Notes: generated by a model from the letters alone, not told the origin. A DNA stretch of 64,000 nt from SIG480 sp045636865 (GCA_045636865.1 JAZTYJ010000017.1:1-64000), one strand, 5' to 3'. Shown: positions 33,930 to 43,424, counted from the first letter of the stretch. Numbers and translations: made by a program.

Positions 33930-35117
33930 TTATGATTTTTTAAAGTAGTTCATCGGGTTTGTGTGGTTTCCGTTTATGAGAATCTCAAAGTGGAGATGCG
34001 GACCGGTTGACCAGCCTGTCGAGCCGACAAGACCGATAACATCGCCCTTTGCCACCTTTGCACCCTTTGTCGTTTTGATCTTGCTCATATGAGCATAAAG
34101 AGTGGATTTGCCGCCGCCGTGGTCAATTACAACATAGTTGCCGTACCCCTTGCTTGACCAGCCTGCAACGATGACCGTGCCGCTGTTTGCGGCGTATATG
34201 TTGCTGCCCATACCGGCACCGATGTCAATACCCGTATGCATCGAGGATTTTTTTGTTATCGGGTCTTTTCGTGAGCCGTAGTAAGAGGTGATATAGGTAG
34301 CTTTTGTCGGCCAGCGGAAGTCACCGCCGACGTATGTCGAGCTTGAACTGCCGGAGCTTGCAAGAAGCTTTTTGAGCTCTGCCTTTGCCTTTTCCTGCGC
34401 CTTTTCGGCTTCGTTGAGAGCCTTTTCGTATTCCTTCGCTTCCATATTGAGCGACTTTAAGAGGTTGTTTGCATCGGCATACTGCATCTCAAGTGATTTC
34501 TGCTTGCTTGCAAGTGTTGCTTTTGCCTGAGTCTGCTGTGCTCGTGTTTCGTCAAGCTTTGCCTTCTTTGCCTCGATATCGGCACGTGTTTCGGCAAGCT
34601 CGCGCATAAGCTTTTTGTCGCCTTCTACGATATCGCTTATAAGCTCTGTTCTTGCGAGCATATCAGAAAAACTGTCAGCAGAGAGAATGACGCCAAGCAT
34701 GGATACGGAGCCTTCCTCCTCCATTATGCGAAGTCGTTTGAGAAAGTCGTCGTTTTCTTTATTTTCCTTTGCCTGAGCCTCTGAAAGCTCGGCGGAAACG
34801 GTTTTAAGCTGAACATCAAGAGCCGAAATAAGCTCATTGATTGTGTCAACTTCCTGCTCGGTAAGAGAAATCTGCTTGTCGAGAGCTGCTTTTTTTGTCA
34901 TTGTAGACTTCTTTTTTGCATCAATCTGCTTGAGCTCTTTCTGGATTTTTGTTTTTTCTTTGTCGAGATTTGAAAGTTTTGTGTTAAGGCTTGCAACCGT
35001 CTGCGCGGCGCCGGCCTGGCTATTGTATACGATTTCGGAAACGAAGGCAAGAATGAGAGTAAAGACCAAAATTCCGGCTATAAGCGCGGAGATGATGCGG
35101 ATTGCTTTCTTACTCAT
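33930..35117 (-). CDS. EnvC-like murein hydrolase activator with M23 domain
   Basis: 395 residues from ATG at 35117, 8 bases after AGGAGG. The layout is an N-terminal membrane anchor (about 8-30), a long coiled coil (about 35-260) rich in Lys, Glu and Ala, and a C-terminal M23 (LytM) domain. The M23 metal residues are present in SMHTGIDIGAG near residue 293 and PHLHFEILING near residue 375, so it is probably an active endopeptidase rather than a degenerate activator. Placed directly after ftsX, it matches the PcsB/EnvC/CwlO role, in which FtsEX drives peptidoglycan cleavage. Confidence 0.94.
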   Translation of the reverse strand: MSKKAIRIISALIAGILVFTLILAFVSEIVYNSQAGAAQTVASLNTKLSNLDKEKTKIQKELKQIDAKKKSTMTKKAALDKQISLTEQEVDTINELISALDVQLKTVSAELSEAQAKENKENDDFLKRLRIMEEEGSVSMLGVILSADSFSDMLARTELISDIVEGDKKLMRELAETRADIEAKKAKLDETRAQQTQAKATLASKQKSLEMQYADANNLLKSLNMEAKEYEKALNEAEKAQEKAKAELKKLLASSGSSSSTYVGGDFRWPTKATYITSYYGSRKDPITKKSSMHTGIDIGAGMGSNIYAANSGTVIVAGWSSKGYGNYVVIDHGGGKSTLYAHMSKIKTTKGAKVAKGDVIGLVGSTGWSTGPHLHFEILINGNHTNPMNYFKKS

Positions 35118-35129
35118 ACTCAAAACCTC

Positions 35130-36017
35130 CTATACCTTCAAGAATTTTCTGAGAGTTATTGCACTTCCGACACCACCGACAAGGATTGCGGTGGTGAAAA
35201 ATATCGTCAGGATATAGTTCATACATTCGGAGAAGGGAACGGTTGCTATAAAGCTGATTCCCGAGAGCGCCGCGGCAACAACGTATTCGTAAATTGCCCA
35301 TTGGAGGAAGAATGCAACGATTGCGCCGGATAGACCGATCAGAAGTCCTTCGATTACGAACGGAACGCGGATAAAGCCGTTTGTTGCACCGATCATCTTC
35401 ATTATAGCTATCTCTTCACGTCTGTTGAACATAGTGAGGTTTTCCGTTGTTGAGATGATAAAGACGGAAACGAGAATAAGAATTATAATGAGAGCCGTGC
35501 AGATGAGCGTTACAACGTTTCTGACCTCTACGATCTTGTCTGAAATATCGCTTCTTGCAGAAACTTTTGCGATTCCCTCAATTTCAGAAAGAGCATCTGC
35601 GGCTTTCTGGGTATTCTCAATGTTTTTGAGATTTACGGTGTAACGGTCGCGGAGAGGATTTCGGTCCTCGAGACCGTCCAAAAGCTCGCTCTCATCGCCG
35701 AAATCTTCTTTAAAGAGATCAAGTGCCTCTTCTTTTGTGGTAAATTCCACAGAATCAACTTCTGCGATAGCGAGAATCTCGTCTTCGAGTGCGCGTGAAT
35801 CCTCTTCGGAATATGTTTCGTCGACAAATGCGACGACCTTGTTTTTGCTTTCGACATCCTCGAGGAGATTGTCTATGTTGGTTGCAATGAGGGAAAAGCT
35901 GCCCATAAGAAGAAGGCAGACCGTTATGACGCTCATTGCGGCAAAGGACATAAAGCGATGTGAAAATATGCTCTGGATGCCTTCGCGGAAAAAGTAAGAT
36001 ATGTTATAAAGTCTCAT
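35130..36017 (-). CDS. ftsX: Cell-division ABC transporter permease FtsX
   Basis: 295 residues. One membrane segment lies near residues 22-45, an extracellular loop of about 120 residues follows, and three segments lie near 170-195, 218-245 and 265-285, the four-helix FtsX plan. RREEIAIMKMIGATNGFIRVPFVIEG near residue 197 is the FtsX/MacB-type signature, read in parts. ATG at 36017 overlaps the ftsE stop as ATGA. Confidence 0.96.
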   Translation of the reverse strand: MRLYNISYFFREGIQSIFSHRFMSFAAMSVITVCLLLMGSFSLIATNIDNLLEDVESKNKVVAFVDETYSEEDSRALEDEILAIAEVDSVEFTTKEEALDLFKEDFGDESELLDGLEDRNPLRDRYTVNLKNIENTQKAADALSEIEGIAKVSARSDISDKIVEVRNVVTLICTALIIILILVSVFIISTTENLTMFNRREEIAIMKMIGATNGFIRVPFVIEGLLIGLSGAIVAFFLQWAIYEYVVAAALSGISFIATVPFSECMNYILTIFFTTAILVGGVGSAITLRKFLKV

Positions 36018-36694
36018 TTCTGATAATACCCACCCGTTTTATCACTTATAATTCTGCCGCCGCTTATGGTAACGACGCGCTTTTCAAATTCGTCAACAAG
36101 CTCTCTTTCATGAGTGACAACAAGAACGGTTGTTCCAAGCTTGTTTATTGTTTCAAGAAGAGTCATTATCTCTATCGACATCTGCGGATCGAGGTTACCT
36201 GTCGGCTCGTCTGCGATTATCATCTTGGGATTATTTACGATTGCGCGGGCAACGGCAACGCGCTGCCGCTCACCACCCGAGAGCTGATTCGGAAAGCTTT
36301 TTGCCTGGTGTTCAAGACCGACAAGCTTGAGAACGTATGCGACACGCTCCTTGATTTTTGACGGGGGTGCGCCTACCGCGCGCATTGCAAAAGCAATGTT
36401 TTCATACACCGTCTTCTTATCGATAAGTCGGAAGTCCTGAAAAACAACGCCGATAGTTCTGCGAAGAACGGGAACCTCCGAGGGCTTTAGTTTGTTCAAG
36501 TTAAAGCCGTTTACGATGCCTCGTCCCGAGGTCATCTTAACTTCGCTTGTGAGAGTTTTTACGATGGTTGATTTGCCTGATGCCGAAGAGCCGACAAGAA
36601 AGACAAATTCGCCGTCATCTATCTTGAGATTGATGCCTGAAAGCGCGGGAGTGCCATTTTCATACACCTTGCAGACATCTAAAAGTCTGACCAT
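36014..36694 (-). CDS. ftsE: Cell-division ATP-binding protein FtsE
   Basis: 226 residues from ATG at 36694, preceded by AAAGGA; a TTG three codons upstream is less likely. Walker A GSSASGKST is near residue 35, the signature LSGGERQRVAVARA near residue 137 and Walker B MIIADEPTGNLD near residue 156. It powers FtsX, which transmits the signal to the external hydrolase encoded next. Confidence 0.97.
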   Translation of the reverse strand: MVRLLDVCKVYENGTPALSGINLKIDDGEFVFLVGSSASGKSTIVKTLTSEVKMTSGRGIVNGFNLNKLKPSEVPVLRRTIGVVFQDFRLIDKKTVYENIAFAMRAVGAPPSKIKERVAYVLKLVGLEHQAKSFPNQLSGGERQRVAVARAIVNNPKMIIADEPTGNLDPQMSIEIMTLLETINKLGTTVLVVTHERELVDEFEKRVVTISGGRIISDKTGGYYQK

Positions 36695-36734
36695 ATTTAA
36701 CAATCCTTTCTCTGAATTTTATATTCCTTTCGGA

Positions 36735-37826
36735 TCAGAATGAAGAAAACTGAGTTGAAAGATATTTTTTGACCATAAGTGCAACCTTGAAGGTTATGGC
36801 GTGGTCAAATTCGCGGAGATCAAGCCCTGTGATTTTCTTGATTTTTTCAAGGCGGTAGACAAGGGTATTTCTGTGAACGAAGAGATTTCTTGAGGTTTCG
36901 GAAACGTTTAAGTTGTTTTCAAAAAACTTCTGAATCGTCATCAAGGTTTCGGAGTCGAGCGACTCGATTGCGTTATCGGGGAAAACTTCAGAAAGGAACA
37001 TCTCGCAGAGCGTTGTCGGAAGCTGATAGATAAGTCGACCGATTCCGAGATTTTCGTAGCTCATGATTTCCTTCTGACTGTCAAACATCTTTCCGACGCT
37101 TATTGCAGACTGCGCTTCCTTGTATGAAACGGCAAGGTCCTTGAGGGATCTGGCAACCGTGCCGATGCCGATCTCAATTTTTGTGAGAAGCTCTGACTTG
37201 AGAGTGTCGTGGATGCTTTCCGCAATTTTGATGTGGTCCTTTATCTCGTCGATGGGGGAGACCTCGTGAACAAGAACAACCTCGTTTTCGCTGACGCTTA
37301 TAACAAAGTCCTTGTTTCTGTCGGGGAACATATTTGCGACGATGTCAAGCGCTGAGGTGTCGAAGCGTTCAGTCTGCCTGATGAGGAAGACTATATGAGG
37401 AACGTCCTGCGACATACGGAGCTCGCTTGCCTTCATATAGATGTCGCCCGAGAGGATATTGTCAAGAATGATGTTCTTTATGAATGTGGTCTTGTCGTGC
37501 TTTTCGTCATAATACTTTTTTGCATTACCGACAGCAAGAGCCGCCATAACGGCAAGGCTTTTTGCTGTTTCGTCCTCACCGGACACGAAAACAACATACT
37601 CAAAGCGCGCGCCGGGAGTAGAAACGGGCTTGTATGTATTGCCGTCGAAAACGAGATATGAACCGATCATTTCCTCAAGGGCACTTATTGCATCTTCGCA
37701 AAAGCTTCCCTTAAGAGAAGTGTCGGTACATGCACAGATCTTGCCGGAAACGTCGAGAACGCCGATTGTTCTGTCTGTTGCCTCCTTCATCTGCAGTATT
37801 GTATTCTGAAGCATTGTCCAAGCCAT
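36735..37826 (-). CDS. PucR/CdaR-family transcriptional regulator
   Basis: 363 residues. The C-terminal PucR-type helix-turn-helix is clear: SETLMTIQKFFENNLNVSETSRNLFVHRNTLVYRLEKI (read in parts) at about residues 290-335. The central GGDEF-like region (about 165-270) is typical of CdaR-type proteins, and the N-terminal part with ICACTDTSL may be a sensor. ATG at 37826 follows AAGGGTGG. It has its own promoter and sits 41 bases before ftsE, so it probably leads the ftsEX transcript and may regulate itself. Its effector is unknown. Confidence 0.88.
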   Translation of the reverse strand: MAWTMLQNTILQMKEATDRTIGVLDVSGKICACTDTSLKGSFCEDAISALEEMIGSYLVFDGNTYKPVSTPGARFEYVVFVSGEDETAKSLAVMAALAVGNAKKYYDEKHDKTTFIKNIILDNILSGDIYMKASELRMSQDVPHIVFLIRQTERFDTSALDIVANMFPDRNKDFVISVSENEVVLVHEVSPIDEIKDHIKIAESIHDTLKSELLTKIEIGIGTVARSLKDLAVSYKEAQSAISVGKMFDSQKEIMSYENLGIGRLIYQLPTTLCEMFLSEVFPDNAIESLDSETLMTIQKFFENNLNVSETSRNLFVHRNTLVYRLEKIKKITGLDLREFDHAITFKVALMVKKYLSTQFSSF

Positions 37827-37894
37827 GATATATCCACCCTTAACCTTTTGAAATAAAAAACAGAAAATCCATATGTCGATATTACATCACTTAC

Positions 37895-37923
37895 ATTGTA
37901 CCAAATAATGATGTCAAAATCAA
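37895..37923 (-). promoter_or_regulatory. Promoter of the pucR-ftsEX run
   Basis: Minus-strand TTGATT (37923-37918), 17-base spacer and TACAAT (37900-37895). Confidence 0.65.
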
Positions 37924-37943
37924 TGAATTTTCTGTAAAAATAT

Positions 37944-38825
37944 CTAATTTTCGAGTCTTGCGCGGAGGATATCTTGTGATATTTGCTCACAAAGCTCCTC
38001 GTGGGAAGAGAACTTTTTTTCTTCTCTCAAAAAGGAAATAAACTCGGTTTTCATCATTTTGCCGTAGATGTCGTCTGAAAAATCAAAAATATGCGATTCG
38101 GCAAAGACGGTTTTATCGTCCGTAACGGTCGGGCGTGAACCTACGTTTGTTATCGCCTTGTATGTCGTGTTATCGACGGTAACGCGTGTTGCGTATACTC
38201 CCGGCTTCGGGGTTACGATGTTTTCGGAGATTTTCTGGTTTGCGGTTGCAAAGCCGAGCTTTTTTCCGATAGCCTGTCCGTGAAGGACTTTACCGGTAAT
38301 AAAGTGGTTGTGTCCGAGAAGCTTTGCAGCGGTATCCGGCTTTCCGTCAAGAATGAGCGTGCGGATGTGTGATGAGCTTACGCTCACGTCACCGAGCATA
38401 ACTTCATCGACTATTTCACATCCGATGTTTCGATCCCGGCAAAGCTTTTTGAGAAGCTCTGCATCTCCGCGACCGAGGTGTCCGAAGCGGAAATCAAAGC
38501 CTGCAACAACAAAGCCGCAATCAAGCTCGCCGATGAGGATGTTTTCAAAAAAGTCCTCACAGGAGAGAGAGGCGTATTTTTCGGTAAAATCCTTTATGAC
38601 TATGTCGTCTATACCGTAAAGCCCTGATATGAGCAAAATGCGCTCATCTACGGTGTTTATGAGCGAAACACCGCTACTTGATAGCACCTCGGACGGATGT
38701 TGTGCATATGTAAGCACGCACGGAGTGAGTGCATTTTCTTCCGCAGCGCGTTTTACTGTTTTAAAGAGCTCGCCGTGTCCGATGTGGACACCGTCAAAAA
38801 AACCGAGTGCAACGGCTCTTTTCAT
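37944..38825 (-). CDS. ribF: Bifunctional riboflavin kinase/FAD synthetase
   Basis: 293 residues from ATG at 38825, 8 bases after GAGGTG; the TTG at 38831 overlaps the truB stop. The N-terminal FMN adenylyltransferase has GFFDGVHIGHGEL at residues 8-20. The C-terminal kinase begins at VLHGQAIGKKLGFATAN near residue 180, with the PTAN-type motif altered to ATAN. It turns riboflavin into FMN and FAD. It ends the rimP-infB run after truB, as usual. Confidence 0.96.
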   Translation of the reverse strand: MKRAVALGFFDGVHIGHGELFKTVKRAAEENALTPCVLTYAQHPSEVLSSSGVSLINTVDERILLISGLYGIDDIVIKDFTEKYASLSCEDFFENILIGELDCGFVVAGFDFRFGHLGRGDAELLKKLCRDRNIGCEIVDEVMLGDVSVSSSHIRTLILDGKPDTAAKLLGHNHFITGKVLHGQAIGKKLGFATANQKISENIVTPKPGVYATRVTVDNTTYKAITNVGSRPTVTDDKTVFAESHIFDFSDDIYGKMMKTEFISFLREEKKFSSHEELCEQISQDILRARLEN

Positions 38826-38827
38826 AA

Positions 38828-39688
38828 TCAATTCACCTCAAAAAAGCTTTTTACGGTAAGCAGCTCACCGTTTGCTCCACCACGCGCAAGCATGAGAAAC
38901 TCGCCGCTTCCTGCGCTGTATACGCGATAGAGCCGTCCTTCCTCCGCATCAGACGGAACTGCGGCTCCGTTGCGGCATTTCAGCTCGCCCTTGCCGTCAA
39001 TTTTAACCGCATCGTATTCTGAAAACATAAAGTCAAGCGGAGTAACCGACGGGGAGGACTCGATTTCCTCAAGGCTTCTTGCGTCGGAGATTTCAAAAAT
39101 GCCCGACTTTGTTCTGCGGAGAGATGTCATACATGCGCCTGTTCCGAGCTTTTCTCCGATGTCGTGAACAAGCGTTCTGATATATGTACCTTTTGAGCAG
39201 AAAACCTCGATTTCGTAGTCATTTTCCCCGATGTGACGCGGAGAAATGTCAAAAATCTCGATTTCGCGGGACTTTCTCTCGACCTCTTCACCGCGCCTTG
39301 CAAGCTTATAAAGAGGAACACCGTCGACTTTTATTGCGGAGAACATCGGAGGAATCTGCTCACTTTTGCCGAGAAAGCTCTCACAAACTGAAAAAACCTC
39401 GTCGGGGGAGACAGTTGATTCCTTTTCGGAAATGACGTTTCCCGTAATGTCCTGCGTGTCGGTTGTTATGCCGAGACGGAAGGTTGCTATATACTTTTTC
39501 TCGTCAGACAGGGCAAACTCGCACGCCCTTGTTGCGCGCCCGATGAAAATGGGGAGAACCCCCGTAGCAAGCGGGTCAAGCGTTCCCGAGTGACCGACGC
39601 GGCGCGTTTTGAAGATGCGGCGGCAACGGGATACAACATCGTGGGAGGTTATGCCCTGCGGTTTATCAACAATTACAATTCCGTTCAT
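38828..39688 (-). CDS. truB: tRNA pseudouridine-55 synthase TruB
   Basis: 286 residues. DKPQGITSHDVV is near residue 8 and GHSGTLDPLATGVLPI near residue 33; the Asp in TLDP is the catalytic residue. It isomerises U55 in the T loop of tRNAs. A small C-terminal PUA-like part covers residues 225-286. The ribosome site is weak (AGG, 8 bases from ATG), and a hairpin lies between it and the upstream gene. Confidence 0.97.
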   Translation of the reverse strand: MNGIVIVDKPQGITSHDVVSRCRRIFKTRRVGHSGTLDPLATGVLPIFIGRATRACEFALSDEKKYIATFRLGITTDTQDITGNVISEKESTVSPDEVFSVCESFLGKSEQIPPMFSAIKVDGVPLYKLARRGEEVERKSREIEIFDISPRHIGENDYEIEVFCSKGTYIRTLVHDIGEKLGTGACMTSLRRTKSGIFEISDARSLEEIESSPSVTPLDFMFSEYDAVKIDGKGELKCRNGAAVPSDAEEGRLYRVYSAGSGEFLMLARGGANGELLTVKSFFEVN

Positions 39689-39697
39689 AAATTATAC

Positions 39698-39733
39698 CTA
39701 ACATTTTGCGGAACACAAAAGTGCTCCGCAAAA
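39698..39733. other. Intercistronic hairpin upstream of truB
   Basis: TTTTGCGGA and CAC pair with GTG and TCCGCAAAA around TTTT, with one bulge (minus strand). It separates the rbfA-nrnA fusion gene from truB and may tune truB translation. Confidence 0.5.
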
Positions 39734-39735
39734 GA

Positions 39736-41040
39736 CTAAAAGATTTCAAGTTCTGAAAGTTTATTTATAATGGCTTCTTCTGCATCGGAAATCGTTCCGC
39801 CAAAAGAACAGCCTGCGGCACCGTTGTGTCCGCCACCGCCGAAATATGAGCAGAGCAAGGAGCAGTCGATGTCACCGTCAGAGCGCATTGATACCTTGAT
39901 TCCGCCGTCTTTTTCGTGGATGTAGATACCGAGCTCAACACCCTTTGCGACACGCGCAAGAGCAGAGATGGAATCTGTGTCATCGGGCGTTGCTCTGTGA
40001 CGCTTTATCATCTCTTCAGTCATTTCAATGACAGAAACGCGTCTGTCAAAATAGAATCTGATCTTTGAGAGGATTTCTGCCTCGAGTGCAATTCTCGCGG
40101 GAGACTTCTCAACAAAAAACTCGCGGTTTATGCCCGTGAAATCCGCGCCGAGAGAAATAAGCTCTGCCGCTTTTCTGTGGCTTTCGGGGGTTGTGTTTCC
40201 GTGGAGGAATCTTCCCGTGTCGGTTGAAATTGCGATGTAGAGAAGGTCACAAAGCTTCTTTGTGAACTTTACTTCAAGTGCGCGGATGATGTCAAAAACA
40301 ATCTCTCCGCAAGCCGCTGATGTATCAAGAACGCATTCTTTTGTTGCAAAGGATGCGTGAGTTGCGTGGTGATCAATTGCAAGCTCGATTTTGTCTGCAA
40401 ACTCTTCGCATTCTTTCGGAAGAAGCTTTGCGTCGGCAATATCAACCGCAACAATGCACGAGGGAGAAAAGTCCTTCGGTGCGATATACGGTTTTGCATA
40501 TTTTTTGAGCTTGTCCGGAAATTCGGGGTTGTCAAAAAGATACGCGCGCTTTCCGATTGAGGTGAGAGCGAGCGCAAGCGCCGCCGCACTTCCCGTTGTG
40601 TCACCGTCGGGGCTTTTGTGAGTGAGGATGAGAATGTCGTCGCGCGTTTTCAAAAACTTTGCGGCACCCTCAACGTCAAGCTTTTTCATCTCGCGGTCGC
40701 GTTTTGATACATTTTCTATAAGCTCCATAATCTGGCTTCCCGCAACGATGGAATCATCGTCAACAAATGTAAGCTCAGGAGTATAGCGGAGGCGAAGCTT
40801 CTTCGCCGCCTCGCGCCGCAAGAATCCGCTTGCGGCACGAAGCGCCTTTATGCAATCTTTTCTCTTTTTTTCGTCGCCGAGCGCGCTTACATAGACCTTT
40901 GCACTGCCGAGGTCGGGTGCCGTTTCAACATGCACGATGCTGACAACGCCCGAAACTCTCGGGTCGCGCATATCGCGGAGAAGTGCAGAAAGAGTCTTCA
41001 TAAGCTCGTCGTTGACTCTGCCTATACGAACATTTCCCAT
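39736..41040 (-). CDS. Fusion of ribosome-binding factor A and DHH/DHHA1 phosphoesterase (NrnA-type)
   Basis: 434 residues in one open frame from ATG at 41040. Residues 1-115 are RbfA: MGNVRIGRVNDELMK, LRDMRDPRVSGVVSIVHVE, and RYTPELTFVDDDSI, the KH-like 30S assembly factor. Residues 118-434 are a DHH phosphoesterase: ILILTHKSPDGDTTGSA near 135, VAVDIAD near 192, the DHH triad in AIDHHATH near 217 and the DHHA1 GGGGHNGAAG near 400, as in NrnA, which degrades nanoRNA and pAp. The two are normally separate neighbours. An internal ATG at 40689 would give free NrnA but has no clear ribosome site. Confidence 0.93.
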   Translation of the reverse strand: MGNVRIGRVNDELMKTLSALLRDMRDPRVSGVVSIVHVETAPDLGSAKVYVSALGDEKKRKDCIKALRAASGFLRREAAKKLRLRYTPELTFVDDDSIVAGSQIMELIENVSKRDREMKKLDVEGAAKFLKTRDDILILTHKSPDGDTTGSAAALALALTSIGKRAYLFDNPEFPDKLKKYAKPYIAPKDFSPSCIVAVDIADAKLLPKECEEFADKIELAIDHHATHASFATKECVLDTSAACGEIVFDIIRALEVKFTKKLCDLLYIAISTDTGRFLHGNTTPESHRKAAELISLGADFTGINREFFVEKSPARIALEAEILSKIRFYFDRRVSVIEMTEEMIKRHRATPDDTDSISALARVAKGVELGIYIHEKDGGIKVSMRSDGDIDCSLLCSYFGGGGHNGAAGCSFGGTISDAEEAIINKLSELEIF

Positions 41041-41066
41041 AAGTCAAACAGTCCTTTCTTATGGTA

Positions 41067-43424
41067 TTAAGCCTTGACTTCAATCATTTCGTACGCCTCG
41101 ATGACGTCGCCTTCCTTGATGTCGTTGTAGTTTTCTACGCTGAGACCGCATTCATAGCCTGATGCAACTTCCTTCGCATCGTCTTTAAATCTCTTGAGAG
41201 AAGCAAGCTCACCCTCGAAAATAACGATGTTTTCGCGGAGAACGCGGATCTTTGCGTTTCTGACAATCTTACCGTCAGTAACGTGGCAACCTGCGATTGT
41301 GCCGACCTTTGAAACCTTGAAGGTCTGGCGGATTTCGGCATGACCGAGAACCTCTTCGCGGAAGGTCGGGGCAAGAAGTCCCTTCATAGCTGCTTCGATT
41401 TCTTCGATGCAGTCATAAATTATGCGGTAAAGTCGGATGTCTGTTCCCGAAACTGCGGCACTGTCGCGTGCACCTGAGTCGGGACGGACGTTAAATCCGA
41501 CAACAATAGCATTTGAAGCTGATGCAAGAAGTATGTCTGATTCGTTGATTCCGCCGACGCCTGCGTGGATAACGCGGACGCGGACTTCGTCGTTTGAAAG
41601 CTTTTCGAGAGAAGCCTTGACCGCTTCTGCAGAACCCTTAACGTCAGCTTTTACGATAATCGGGAGTTCCTTGATTTCGCCCTGCTGAATCTGATCAAAG
41701 AGGTCCTCAAGTGAAACCTTCTTCGCGGCAGATTTGTTAATTTCGTCTTTTTCTGTCTGTTTTCTCTGCTCAACAAGCTCTCTTGCCATACGCTCATCGT
41801 CAACAGCATAGAAGATGTCGCCTGCGTTCGGAACTTCAGAAAGACCGATAATCTCAACCGGAACAGACGGACCTGCAGTCTTTATCTTTCTGCCCTTGTC
41901 GTCAGTCATCGCACGGATGCGACCGACGCTTGTGCCCGCGATGATGACATCGCCTGCGTTGAGTGTTCCGTTTGAAACGAGAAGCGTTGCAACAGGACCG
42001 CGGCCACGGTCGAGCTTTGCTTCAACAACAGTACCCTTTGCGCTTCTGTTCGGGTTTGCCTTGAGGTCGAGAAGGTCAGCCGTGAGGATAACCATCTCAA
42101 GAAGCTCATCGATACCCTGACCAAGCTTTGCGGAAATCGGGCAGATAACGGTGCTTCCGCCCCATTCCTCGGCAACGAGTTCATGCTCTGTGAGCTGCTG
42201 CTTGATGCGGTCGGGGTTTGCGCCCTCTGCGTCCATCTTGTTGATAGCAACAACAATGGGAACGCCTGCTGCCTTTGCGTGATTTATAGCCTCTATCGTC
42301 TGCGGCATGATACCGTCGTCAGCCGCAACAACGAGGATGACAACGTCTGTAACCTGAGCTCCGCGTGCGCGCATTGAAGTAAATGCTTCGTGACCCGGAG
42401 TGTCGAGGAATGTTATCTTTCTGCCGTTTACGTCTACGCGATAAGCACCGATGTGCTGTGTGATACCACCGGCCTCACCTGATGCGACGTTTGTTTTTCT
42501 GATAGCGTCGAGAAGTGATGTTTTACCGTGGTCAACGTGTCCCATAACTACGACAACCGGATCTCTTGAGAGGAGATCTTCTTCGCGGTCAACACTCTCG
42601 TCGATGAGCTTATCCTCGATGGTAACGATGATTTCCTTTTCTACCTTTGCGCCCATTTCGAGTGCAACGATAGCGGCGGTATCATAATCGATAACGTCTG
42701 AAACCGATGCCATAACGCCGAGCTTTATAAGCTGCTTTACGACGTCTGCACCCGTTCTCTTCATGCGGGATGCAAGCTCACCTACTGAAATTTCGTCGGG
42801 AATCATAACTGTAACCTGAGGCTTCTTCTGAACCTGTGCCTCAAGCTTTTTCATTTTATCCTGCTCCTCCTGACGGCGCTTTGTGCCAAAGTTCTGCTGC
42901 TTGCGGTCGGGAGACTTCTTTATTTTCTGCTTCATTGAGCCCATATCCCTTACGCTGTCGGGAACGAGGCTGTCAACGCGGTCATCGTACTTTGAAAGGT
43001 CAACGCTGCCGCCGCGAGTATCGATGACGTGAGTCTGGACCCCCTTCTTGGTAGCAACTGACGCACCGCCGTCTGTCTTGACTTCCTGCTTCGGAGCCTC
43101 CGGCTTCTTTTCTGCTTTTGCGGGAGCATCTTTTTTGGCTTCCTTTTTCTTCGGTGCAGCATCAGCCGGTTTTTCGTCCTTTTTCTCATCTGCCGGCTTC
43201 TTTTCTTCCTCATGGTAGACGTCAGCCATAAGGCTTTCAAAGCTCTCAACCTGATTTTTTGCGGTGAGAACGTCGAAAATTATATTGAGCTCCTCGTCTG
43301 TGAGAGCCTGCATATTTGATTTGGGAGTTTCTGAATATTTTGTGAGAATTTCCGTAATTACCTTCGATGTGACCTCAAAGTCCTTCGCGATATCACGGAC
43401 TCTGTATTTCTGTACACTGCTCAT
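41067..43424 (-). CDS. infB: Translation initiation factor IF-2
   Basis: 785 residues from ATG at 43424, downstream of GGAGGTGG; the GTG four codons earlier lies inside that site. The N-terminal IF2_N helix (KYRVRDIAKDFEVTSKVI, residues 5-22) is followed by a Lys/Glu/Ala-rich linker (about 75-160), a second IF2_N near 215 and the GTPase: GHVDHGKTSLLDAI near 298, GGITQHIG near 322, DTPGHEAF near 344 and NKMD near 398. Domains II-IV follow. It delivers initiator tRNA to the 30S subunit. Confidence 0.98.
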   Translation of the reverse strand: MSSVQKYRVRDIAKDFEVTSKVITEILTKYSETPKSNMQALTDEELNIIFDVLTAKNQVESFESLMADVYHEEEKKPADEKKDEKPADAAPKKKEAKKDAPAKAEKKPEAPKQEVKTDGGASVATKKGVQTHVIDTRGGSVDLSKYDDRVDSLVPDSVRDMGSMKQKIKKSPDRKQQNFGTKRRQEEQDKMKKLEAQVQKKPQVTVMIPDEISVGELASRMKRTGADVVKQLIKLGVMASVSDVIDYDTAAIVALEMGAKVEKEIIVTIEDKLIDESVDREEDLLSRDPVVVVMGHVDHGKTSLLDAIRKTNVASGEAGGITQHIGAYRVDVNGRKITFLDTPGHEAFTSMRARGAQVTDVVILVVAADDGIMPQTIEAINHAKAAGVPIVVAINKMDAEGANPDRIKQQLTEHELVAEEWGGSTVICPISAKLGQGIDELLEMVILTADLLDLKANPNRSAKGTVVEAKLDRGRGPVATLLVSNGTLNAGDVIIAGTSVGRIRAMTDDKGRKIKTAGPSVPVEIIGLSEVPNAGDIFYAVDDERMARELVEQRKQTEKDEINKSAAKKVSLEDLFDQIQQGEIKELPIIVKADVKGSAEAVKASLEKLSNDEVRVRVIHAGVGGINESDILLASASNAIVVGFNVRPDSGARDSAAVSGTDIRLYRIIYDCIEEIEAAMKGLLAPTFREEVLGHAEIRQTFKVSKVGTIAGCHVTDGKIVRNAKIRVLRENIVIFEGELASLKRFKDDAKEVASGYECGLSVENYNDIKEGDVIEAYEMIEVKA

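Noticed and set aside
39689..39698. TATAAT just upstream of truB as a promoter
   Set aside because: It lies only a few bases from the ATG, has no -35 at the right distance, and would give a leaderless message; the run is otherwise continuous.
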